A DNA stretch of 64,000 bases. It comes from Bagarius yarrelli (Eukaryota; Chordata; Actinopteri; Siluriformes; Sisoridae). The notes under the pieces are model-generated. The model did no database searches. It saw only the letters and a program-made list of their open reading frames with translations, and was not told the DNA's origin. The stretch is taken from the NCBI GenBank assembly GCA_005784505.1, contig VCAZ01000122.1, positions 611,784 to 675,783 of the forward strand. Direction: 5' to 3'. A program made the translations under genes and the position numbers. Position 1 is the stretch's first letter. Every line of letters begins with the position of its first letter. This document shows positions 44,501 to 56,500 of this stretch, in pieces.

Positions 44501-47500
44501 TTCCTCCAACTCTTTCTGGCTTTGTTCAATGCTGTCTCTTTTCCTCTCCTTATGATCACATATGCGTTCTCGCTTTTTTCTTAGCGCTGACAATTTTAAG
44601 CCGCCTTCATGTTTCAGACTCAGGACCTCCTGAATAAGGTAGATAAACTTTAACTTCAGAACAACTGTAACATCAACTTCCATCACCCCCAGGTTTTGTA
44701 CCTACCTGTAGCTTGTTGGTTCTTTCCTGTATCAGCGTCTCTCTGTCCACAAAGTCCAGCTTTTGCATTTGTTCATTCATCCATGACCAGATATTCTTCT
44801 CCTCATCCTGGAGAGCTTTCACTTCTTTTAGGAGAGTTTGTTCAAGCTCAGACTTAGTCTTAAGCTGCTGCGCTAAATCCAGAACTGTTCTCCATTCGTC
44901 GCCTGCATTTCTCAGGGTCCATAAGACTTCCTGTCGATGGCATTCCTCCAACTCTTCACAAGCACACAAGCTCTCACCATCCTTTTTTAAAGCTGCCATT
45001 TTGGAGTCACCCTCGTCACACAGGTCTACGACAGACTAACAGCAAAACATCGAATTATCAACATGGACTTCCAGCAACCTCAGATGTCAAACAATCACGT
45101 TTCTACCTGAATTTTTAGGAGCTCCTCTGCTGTCAGATCATCTTTATCTAAAGATTCCAGACTCTGTTGTAATTCTCTTGCCCACATTCTGGTGTTTTCC
45201 TTCTTAACATGGAACATTTCTACTTCCTTTTCCAAGGATTTATAGATTTCTGACCGATTATCCAAACGAATTCCGAGACTGTGATACTGGTCCACCAGGG
45301 ATTCACTGTCTTGAAGCACAGGGTCCCCTCTTAATCCTTTCGATCTTACTAAAGCCAGCAAATCACTGAATGCCTCGATGCGTCCGCTACGGAGGAAAGA
45401 ATTATGGCGTATGGTGACATAAAAACCAGGACATAGTTTTTTTTTTTTAAAACAGTTAAGAATATCACAGAACATGTTACTGAGCTAGGGTTGTAAATGT
45501 CTTTATTTGTCACATAGATTCTACAGCACAGTGGAATTTGTTACTTCCTATCTTAGAAAGCTGGGGTCAGAGGGCAAGGGTCTTGCTCAGGTAACCAACA
45601 GGTGACTGGCGGCGGTGGGGATTGAACCCAGGTTGTCCTGGTCTTCCAATTAACAATGTAGGACCTCAACGATTTGAGCCACCACTGCGATGTTATCTTT
45701 CTAAATACACAGTTGTTTAGTAGTGTTTTAATGAGGCTAAAGCAGTTTTTTGCTTCTCTTCATAAAAAACGCAGGGCTTTTCGCTGGTGGCAATCCGTTG
45801 TTAAGGCGCCTTGGAAAAAAGTGTTTTTGGTATTAAATGTTCTACAGGCTTCATGTCTAATGGGATGTGTGATGAGAAGTAGTAGGTCTGTGGACTAGTG
45901 ACTGGAAATCCTGGAGCTCAAGTTCCAGCACCACTAAGATGTCACTGCAAGGACCCTAAGCAAGGACCTTAACCCTCTTAGATGGATAGAAAATTGTTAT
46001 TAAAATGTAAGTAAAAGGGCGCTTGCCAAATGTAATGTCATGTGCATCAAAACATTTAAGTAAATAAGTATGGTATTGGGTTAGTACTGTTGTCGTTCAT
46101 TTATTAAGATAATTATATGCAGTTCAAATTGTTATCAAGAAAAATAGTTGCCTTTGAGTCATAAAAACTCTCCTTCGAAGGATTAGATTCAGTTACCTTT
46201 CCTTAAGAAAATCGTCATGGACTTGCCTCAACTTTTCCCTTTGCTTTGGTAGCATTTCTTTTTGACCCAACCAATCTTGCAAATGGTCATGCTCTTCCTG
46301 CAAGCTATATTTTAATAAAACAATTTAAAGCAATGCTATTTTATTAAATAATTGAACAAAAGACAAAAAAAACCCTGACCTTTTGAGCTGGATCAGGATG
46401 TCCTTAAGCTGTTTGTGACGTCCCTGGCAATGAGCTCGCAGTGTGTTTAGCTCTCCCTCCTGCTCCTGCTGCCAGGCACAAAGTTCAGCGTGTGTTTCGG
46501 CAGAAACTTCCTCCTGACCTCTCTTTTCCAAAGCCTTCTTCACCTGGGCAAGTCGCTGATCACCTTCTTCAGAAGCCAGGAAATCCTACAAAAAAAGCAC
46601 TGTTGAATTCTTAATTCTAATTGGTTAGAGGCTCAGTGGTTAGCAGTGTTGCCTCACAGCAGGAAGGACCCGTGTTCGATTCCCGGACAGGAGCCTTTCT
46701 GCGTGGAGTTTGCATATTCTCCCCGAGCTTGCGTGAGTTTACTTTGGGTACCCCGGCTTTCTCCCACAGTCCAAAAACATGTATGTTTGGTTGAAGGGTG
46801 ATTCTAAATTGCCTATATGAGTGAGTGTGGCCCTGTGATGGACTGGTGACCTGTCCAGGGTGTACCCCTCCTGCCTTTCACCCTTGCAGAGACGGCTGGG
46901 ATAGACTCCAGCAGATCCCTGTGACCCCGAATTAGGGCATAAGCGGGTATAGAAGATGAATGAATAAATGATTAGTTAGACTGTGTTAATTGATTTTTAT
47001 AAAGGCTGTGACAACAGTAGTTTTAGCTCTAAGGCTTACTTCTAATCTCTGCATGGACGCCTCTACATCCTCCTTCATCTCTGGATTCTCAAAACACTCG
47101 TTTACAGCCAGCTGTGCATCCTGTAGCCAGTCCTCAAACATCTGACACTTATCTGGAAAGAAAGGACAAGTTAAAAAAGTGAAATAAATTCCAGAAAATA
47201 AAAAGTATAGAACATTTACCTTTAATTGAGTGGACCAGGCCACTTTTTTCTCCCTGTTCTTTCTTTCGACCGATAAGCTCCCGAGTAACTGCAATATTAT
47301 CTTTTAGGGACTTGCTCTTATTGAACAGTTCCTCCAGAGCCTGGGGTGTGGTCAAATTGGACATAAGCTCAACTTCCTTTATAAGAGAGTCAGCTTCTTC
47401 CTCCTGATCCAGCAACTGATCAGAAAGATCCTACAACGAATTTGAAAAACAATGCACATACAAACAAAATACTTAAAAGCATCACTAGTGGAATAAAAGA

Positions 47501-50500
47501 ATTATATTTAGGTGCCAACACCACCAATGCAAATCATCACAAAAGCTCCAATGCACTTCTGCCACCAGGGTGCTGAAAGGATAGCACCAGTGTTCAAACA
47601 GCTAGAGAGAGCATGCCTTCCAAGGCGGGGCATTGCTAATGCAGCAGAACTAGCGCAGTTTTTTGCCCCTAGTATAGCCAAATTGTCACACTTTTACCAC
47701 TATGTACATTATATAGTAAGCTGGGGTTGTTGATAATTTGGAAATATTGCAAAGATTTCATTATAATCATCGAATTTAAAGAGATGTTCAATATTTGCAA
47801 AAATACCTGTAGATGTTGCTGCAAAATATCTCTGTTGTCAGCACAGAGTGTTCTCACTAACGAGTGTATTCTCTGGATGTCTGTTTGACAAGTGCCAGTC
47901 CTCTGTAGAAGATGTACTCGGACACTTAGCAGCTCTTGATAGACTTTGGTACAGCTGTCAAAAAGCTCCTTTACCTGCTCCATCTTCTTCTTCAAAGCAG
48001 TCTCCATGACCTGAAGACATGTATGAGTCCTGAGAAATTGACAGGACCTAAAGAAATAAAAACATTAGGGAAAGTTCTGAAGAACAATTAACCTGTAGCT
48101 CTAGTGGTGCTTCTTTGCTTTGCAGCAGCTCCTGGATCTCCAGTGACTTCCTGCTAAACTGTTCAAGGCTCTGGTCCTGTGTCTGGATCTCATCCTAACA
48201 AGTACACACATAAATGTCATAAACAATCATAAATGCATTGATAAAAATTTTTGTCGCCGTACATCAAGAAGTGGATTACTGAACCTTCATTTCGAGGACC
48301 TCGTTCTCACAGCTGAATGGGTGAGACTCTGCAAAGTGACTCAGTTTAGCAGATGTCCAAACTTCCAACTCTTCACCAAGCATCAGCTGCTTCTCCCACA
48401 GCTCCAATCCCATGTGCAGGCTGTCCATGTAGCTGTCTGTCTTCTCAGAAATCTTTGTAGGCACGAAAAAAGCATTAAGCAAAACTTCAGAAGGCAAAAG
48501 ACTCGCTAGATTTGCCTATAATGTCTAGAATTTGAAATGAAATAATTGTAAAGGATAAAACATTTGCGCCTCTTACATCCAACCAGGAGTCTACCAGGGC
48601 ATCTGCTTCAGCTTCAAATGGCATTTCTGAGCAGTCTGGAAGTTTCTTTAGATGAAACCGCAGCTGCCTGCACACAGCCCTGAACTCCTCAATCTTAGGT
48701 CCAAGACCATTCAGGTCCTCCTTTATAACATGAACCTGATATAAGCAAAAAAATTCATGTTTACATATTTGAAATTCCCAGAGCAAATTCATTTTATCTG
48801 ATTTATTCACTTGAGCAGTTGAGGATAAAGGGCCTTGCTCAGCGGCTCAGCAATACCAGCTTGGTGAAACTAAGAATTAAACCCATGATCTTCTTGTCGC
48901 CAAGACAACACCTTAACAACTGAGCTGCCACTTACAACAATGCAAATATTTACCCAACCACTCTATTTTGGGTGTTTATTTGAAGGGGTAGTGGTTTCTG
49001 GATTTTCTTCTGGTTGAAGGCGTTAGTGTAAATGCCAGATACCCATTTCCAATGACGATTTCTGTGACTTTAAATGTAGGGGTATGAAGTTTTATGGGCC
49101 AAGAGGAAGGGGGAAATGTATGGGTGTACCGTAAAAACTAAGCCCTGTATATATTTGGTACTTTGCCACAGTATATGCTGACCCACCTTTGCTATGAGGC
49201 GTTGGAGGTTGTCTTTCCCCATGTACGATGCATGTTCAGTAATCGTTTGCTCTGCCCTCTGGAGGATGTTGCCCAGAAAGGAACGACAGCTCTGAAATTT
49301 CTTTAGCAGTTCCATTAGATTGCTACAATGCTCTTGCCTGTTACACACACACACACATTAACATATGCCAGTCGTCAATAGATTTTAGCGCAACTACAAA
49401 TGCAATAAGCCTCTTGCTCCATTCCAAACTATGTATTTCATTTTTTAAACAAAAAGAAAAAAACATTATAACATAAATCATGTTTTAGAGAAATAATAAA
49501 AAATGCTAGTTTTCTAAATTGCAAACTGCTAGCTGTATTCATGTAATTTTTGTCACCTGTCAGCAACAGCTCTCTCTGTCTCCAGCCAAACAATCTCCAT
49601 CTCATTACATTGTTCTTTGTTTGTAGAACATTTCGAAGCAGTTTCTTTGATGCTCTCGTACTCTGGACGCAGAGAGTTTATCTGCGTCTGCAGATCTGAC
49701 AAGGCACGAATCCTGCCAAACGCAAAAACGTGAATGAATTTTATTTTAGTTACACTATTTATAGCTTACACAAACTTTTTCACAGTCCTCACCTGTGTTG
49801 CACAGCAGGTATAGTGGGTTCCGTGAGACTCTGTTTCTCTGCCACATCCTGCACCTTCTGTAGCTCCACAAGCAGAGTCTTCTCCCTCATCCTGAGTCCC
49901 TTGCTCTGCTGTTCTTGCTGAAGCTCTTCCTGCCTGATAATGAGCTTGTCGTCTGTGTCCTCCACTTTCCGCACCAGACCAGCTACCATATCCAGACAAG
50001 TAACTGAGATTCCCTTTTGGGTAACGGTCATCTGGGCTCCTCCAAGCAGTTGATCCAGCTGAGGTGCTTTCTCACTCAGGCTTGCTGCTCCCTTTCTAAA
50101 CATAGTAAGCTTGGACTTGCTATCTTGAAGAGCCATCATGTCGGCACAGGGGGCACTATGCACAACCAAAACATCCTGGTCAAGTGTACGTAGTGATACA
50201 AGGAAGCGGTCTAGAGCGCGAACAGCTGCATCACTCTTGCGCACTTGCTGCCGGAGGCAATCCAGGCTGGATCTGTGCTTTAGCACCAGCTGGGTCAGGG
50301 GAGAGCGGTCGCGTAGGTCCAAGTGGCTTGGCTCAGAGTCAAAGCGAGACAGACGGTCTATCTGCATTTGGATGTACTCATCCATGTCCTTAAAAAACAC
50401 AATACGGCAATAAAAGGGTTTTGATCAGAATAGTGATTCTCAACGGGGAAAGTAATAGATATTCCTTCTATTTCTTCTATTTTTTTATGCTAATCTGTCA

Positions 50501-53500
50501 CTAATTAGTTTCTTTGATGTTAACAAATGAATTTTTCTTTTAAACATGTAATAACTGTCACTCTGATTAAATAATGGACTTTAAGACAGAAAACATTCAG
50601 TTTGTGCGCTTGGGATGTTGGCTGAGGTTTTAACTTGACTTAGAAGGGGCGTTCGTCCAAAATAGGTTAAGAAAAACTGGATTAAATCTTATCTTTAATG
50701 TAAACAAGCTCACTAAGCGTCATTTCAATTCGTACCTTAATGTCTTTTAGGATGTTTGGATTGATCAGTGTGTATCCATTAACGTCTTTGGGTTCCTTGA
50801 TGAATTTGTTGAGACACTCAGAAATTTCTGCAATGTGCTGCTGGATGGAATCCATGAGCTCCAGAGCCGCACCAAGAGAATTGACCCTGAGACAGAAGCA
50901 AAGCACGGATCCTTCACATTCACGAACACACAAATACTTCGATGATGCCAAAAAATTGTGATGAAGGAAAAATCTCAGATTCTAAGACCAAAAATTTCTG
51001 ATGTTAAATATGACTATGCTATTAAAAATGGAAATAGAGCTGATAGCCGTGAAAGACAATACAAACTTTTGAAATGTTTTCACAAAATGTTTGGGTCAGC
51101 AAGATGTTTGATCCATCAGCAAGCTAAGAGAAGTACTTTCATATCTTATTTTACATCTCTACAACCAAATACTTTAGAAAAAGACAAGCATCAGTAGCCT
51201 GGATTCTGAACAGAATGACTCATTGAGGATGGGTAATTCTGATGTTTAAATATTTTTCTTGCACCTCCTTTGTAGCTGCATACGCTGCTCCTTCCACATG
51301 ACTGTGAGCTCAGCTCGGTCTTGCTCCACAGCTCTCTCATTGATCTGAGAACACTGTGAGCACTGCACCTCGTACTCCATCCATAAAGACTCTGTCTCAT
51401 CCTGCAAAGCCTAAAAACATTGGACAGATAATCCATTGGACGCTAATATAAAAACCTGGACTTGCTGATTTCTCAGACTTCACCACTTAATGATTTCTGG
51501 TGAATCCAAACCCTACCTTTAGCTCACGGAGCCTTCTTTGCAGGTCTATGACTGTAGCTGACCCAGACAGCCGATCTCCCAGCATGTACTGCTCATTTCT
51601 ATTCAGCTGAGCTTGCAGGGCAAACCTACAGCTTCTGTACCTAAAAAATGCAGAAATCTAAATAGCAACAAGAACAGCTGATCTACTTCAAGGGAAATGT
51701 TCAAGGCTTCATTCAGACCAACCTGTCTTCCTCCGTGCTTATTTGCTTCAGTATCTCCTTTTTCTCTACAGTTTTGTGCCGTTGAGCGGAGACAGGGGAG
51801 GTCTACAATGCAAAAATGTTTGAATTGTAAGTACAAAAGAGACCTGAAAAGGTAGTGTAGTATAGTGTTACATGGAGTATGCAATGTTACACAGTTTCCA
51901 ATCAGAAAATAACTTCAGAAAATCCTAAAGGTGTTTAGTAGGGATAGGCATGATTAAAATGTAACGATTAATCCATAATTGATCGCTAAAATTCCTGAAT
52001 TATCGAAATTTAATCACATGGTCATTCCTGGTATGTAGCATTCAACAGTATCTCGTTACACATACCCCTGTAGTGATTTCCACAGGTGTCTCAGGGAGGG
52101 CAGCTTTTTGTGGTGATGTCTCTTTTGACTGCTCGACAATCACACTGTTGAAAACAATGTCAACAGAGTAACATGAAAAATGTCATAGACCATTTATAGA
52201 GCCTTGCCACTTCACTTAAAGAATCCAATCTGAATTCTACTGCCAAAATAAAAGATAAGAAAAATTTTGTTTGTATACATGGTAACTATAGATTTTGTTT
52301 CCTCACCCAGAGTCTGTTGGACTTATATCTCGATCTTCACTGGACTGACTTTGAATAGCAGGAAGCGCTGACTTACATTCCTGAGGCTGAGCCTGTGCCA
52401 GTTTGTTGGCATCTTCAGTACTTAATATATGACACAGCTGCTGGAGGGCCTCCAGCTGCTGTTTAGATTGAACCAGACTGCTTACAGCAGAGGAGCAGGC
52501 CTGGAGGTGCGTTGGTACAAACAAAAAATTCAACAACAAAACTAAATGTTAGAGGAGCAACACTAAATAGGAGGCAATCTACAGCATTCAATGTACTTTT
52601 TCATACACGAAGAATGTAGTTATATCCATAAGGGCAGCGTTTCTTCAGGGTAATATCAATAATAATCAATTTGCAGTGTTATTGATAAAAGGTCAATAAA
52701 AAAATAATCAAACTCTAGCATTTCATTACTCTGTGAATTTACAAAAACAGGCTTCCTACCTCCCATTGATTTCTGATAGACTGAGTAAAGAGCTCCATGT
52801 CTTGGCGCTGAGATGTATTACAAAAATCCTCCATTCCTTGTGCAGCCTTTAGAAATTCCTTTAGAAGCTCAAGATCCAAAGTTTCCTGAAAAACATTTAC
52901 ACATACAAGATCGAAGAAGAACGAAGCACACGTACATGATCAGATTTAATCAACCTCTTTTTTTACTGTTTTAAAGTAAATATGGTCTTCAAAACATACT
53001 TTCTTAAAAAGTATTTGCTCTTGAGTTACTTTCTTGCACTGGGATATGTTAAAAGCCTCTTGAACATGTTCTTGAAGGCGGTGCTTGGCATCTTTAAACT
53101 TATTCTTTGCAAGTGCCTCTTCATTTTTGTTGGCTTCTGGATCGACTTGGAAAGAAGCCGGGACCTGGACTGGAGGTTTGAACTGAGCAACTGAATGCTG
53201 TTGAAGTTTCTCCTGTGCTGGCAACTGTGGTGGTTGTAACATTTCTAACTGAGACTGTGGCTGAAGAGTTTGGCTCTGAATCTGAAGTTGAAAGGGAGTT
53301 TTAGCTTGGTATTGTGGCCATTGCTGCTGTTGATCTGGGGGGAGCTGTGGAGTGGGACCTTGAGGTCCTACTGGACCCATGAATGAAGATTTGACTTGAG
53401 CAAGTGACTGCTGTCGAGGTTGCCCTTGGTCTAGTAACTGTGGCTTTTGAAAAACTTTTAAATGAGGCTCTGTATAAATAGTATGAGTCTGAGCCTGAAT

Positions 53501-56500
53501 GTGTAATAGAGGCTCGGCTCTGTATTGGGATGATTGATGCTGCTGAGTTGGGGGGTGCTGTAAAGAAGTGCTTTGTTGTATATTGGGACCTGGGACGAAA
53601 GGTTTGACCTGAGTAACTATCTGATGTTGAGGTTGCTCCTGCTCTGGTGACTGTGGCTTTTGGAAAACTTGATTTTGAGACATTGACTGCAATGTTTGAC
53701 TCTGTATCTGAACTTGAAATGAAACCTCAGATTTGTTTTGTGACCACTGTTGCTGTTGACTATGAGGTTGCTGCAGAGTGGGACCTTGAGCTCTTACTGA
53801 ACGCTGGGATGGTGGTTGGGCCCAAGGCGTGTTGGCCACTGGTTGAGGAACCAAGTTCAGAAATTTTAATTTGGATTCTGGCTTTGGTTGCATAGACCAT
53901 TCCTGAGGAGGGCTCTGTGGCCTCCGAGTGACTTTGTGTTGGACTTGTGGGTATTGAGACATTGGGTAACTATGGCTGACCATACTGGTCTGTTTGACAG
54001 GTTGCCAGTGCTGTGGTGGTACAAATGACTGAACTGGGTTTTGTGAATAAGGCTGCATTGTTGGTTCAAATTGAAATTGGCCCCACTGCTGACTCTGTGG
54101 CTGAGGACTGGGATAAACTTGAAACTGGTTATTAGGATGCATATGACCTGAACCATGGATATTGGGGTATGCCTGTGATGCCAGACCACCACCTGATACT
54201 CCCCATTGCTGAGGTTGTGCTTGAGTTTGTGTGATACCCTGCGACTGTGGATAGCTCTGAAGATGCACCTGTGGTGGTATATTTGAGGGCATAAAACCAT
54301 GCTGCGGTGCCTCATTATAACTTTGTGTCATTAGGTCAGGCAGTCTCCACTGAGGTTCTTGGTTGTTGGGCTGTGGTCTTAGCTGAATGTTGTCATACAT
54401 TTTACTAATGCTGATAACCTGAGGTGGGGCTTGAGGGGGTCTACAAAACTGTGTTTGACATTGAGGCATAGTGATTATGCGTGGTTCGACAGGAGCTGTA
54501 ATTTTGGGCTTGGCTGGTGTAGCAATAATGCTTTGAGATTGATTTGAAGTAACTGCTTGCTTGACTGAAGACTGTGCTGCAACTATGTGTGGCTGCCCTT
54601 GAGATATTATCTGAGGTTGCATTTGTGTTGAAGGATGTATCTTGGTTTGATGTTTGTCCTCTGTGGCTGCCAGATATCGGTCATTTTTGGACATAATCGA
54701 AGACTGAGTCTGACCCATGAACGGTTGCTGCATTCGAGTCATGCCTGAAGTTTGCATTTCGGATAGTTTTTTTGGTGGCTGTGTAAATGTGGTGGCTGTG
54801 TAAGGCTGTGGATGTTGTTGAGTCGTCAAAGCCTGAGGTTGTTTTTGTGAATTAACAGGTGACAAAGCTAGTACTTGCTCGTTTGCCAGCATTTGAGAGA
54901 CAGGGTGTTGTTGGTTAACTTGACCGAGATCAGCTTGTGGTACTGGCTGCCTTTGCTGAGCTTGATCAACCGGGGTTTGTGTTATTCGAAAAGCAGCTTT
55001 CTGTTGCTGTATTTGAGTCCCTTGTATAACACTCTTGGCTTCCAAATGGATTAAGTCTGTTGCAGGTACCGTATGATGGAATGTTGCTAGTACCGAAGGC
55101 TGGGCTTGAGTCTGTGTAATGTTCTTGTCCTGAACTCGGTTTGCTTCTGTTGTAGGAACCTGAGAGATACTATTAGTAACCATAAGAGTCACTCTGGATT
55201 GTGGCTGGACTGGGCCTGTTGCTTGGGCAGTGTCAATATCCTCTGGCTTAGGTAGTATGTCTGAACTTTGTTTGCCATGTGCTTGGGCCTTCTGTTGTAG
55301 CCAAGGCCTATTCTCTATACGTTTCTGAGACTTTCTAACCTTTGTAGACTGTTGTAAGATTTGTTGTTGACTTGTAATCTGTTTATGCATTTGCACCTGC
55401 TGCTGCTGCTGAGAGTCTGTTTGCATCTGGGGTTGTGTTGTTTCCTGTTGCAGAGTCAGAAAATGTTGAATTGTGGGTGCTTGCTGAATTTGCTCTTGTG
55501 TTTGTTTATCATCTTGATGGGTTAGCTGAGATTTCATGGTTTCATTGGTATCACCACTTAGTTTTTTTGGCTCCCCTGAGGATACAGCATCTACCAGATT
55601 ACTCTTGGGCTTGACTTTAGGTAGAACATCTTGTACATGGGCTTCAGGTTTACTCTGAACGGAAAGGTTTTCTACTAATTCTTTTATTTGACCCTTCTCC
55701 TCTGTTTTAGGTTTTGTAACAACTTGTTCATGGATGAAGACCTTTTGTGGGGGCTGATCTTCTGTAGGGCTTTGGTCTCTGTAAATGCCTAAGGCGCTAA
55801 GCATCCCAACAGCTTCCTACAAATAAACAAACAAATGACATGATTAATTAAGGAACATTTTAGAAGTCAAAAGTTCTCAGTGCTTATTAAAAAAAGCGTT
55901 ATAAGACCTGTGATTGAGCAACAGCAGCACGGACTCTGTCTTGCATGGTAGAGGCAATGAGGTATTGCAGAGGTGAGTTCTTCTGAAGCAACATCACCAT
56001 CTCCTGCAGGTCCTGCTCTTCCATAACCACCTGGCCCTCTAGCTGCAGACCTCTGGAAATCAGGGACTACAGGAGAGAAACAGAAAACATATAAACAGAT
56101 AAAAAAAGATCAAATCAAATAAATCAAATCAAATAAAACAAATTATAATTTCTTAAAAATAAAAGGTACCCGGGTTCTAAAGTCCTGAGCCATTTGGTGT
56201 CTTTGTGATTTTTCCTTTAGGAGCTCATAAAATTCTCTGACTTCAGACTCCCAGTGGATAAGTTCTGCCAAGCGGCCATTAAGGCTTGACACACTTTGTT
56301 GCAGCTCTTCACACACTTGCATGGCCTCATCGAGTGTCCGCAACACCTGGTTATGTAAATGTGTAATAATAATGAAAACACTGCTCTGTGGCTGGTGTGA
56401 GATTTTAAAAAATGGCAGGTTGTAGTTACCTCTGGCATGGTCTGCTTTAGTTTGTGTAGAGTTTCGGCTGAGCACTCAAGTGATGGACAGAGAGAATCCA

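Noticed and set aside
47510..47690. Small plus-strand gene (open frame starting MPTPPMQII)
   Set aside because: It lies in an intron, has no recognised domain, start context or splice partner, and runs only 73 codons.
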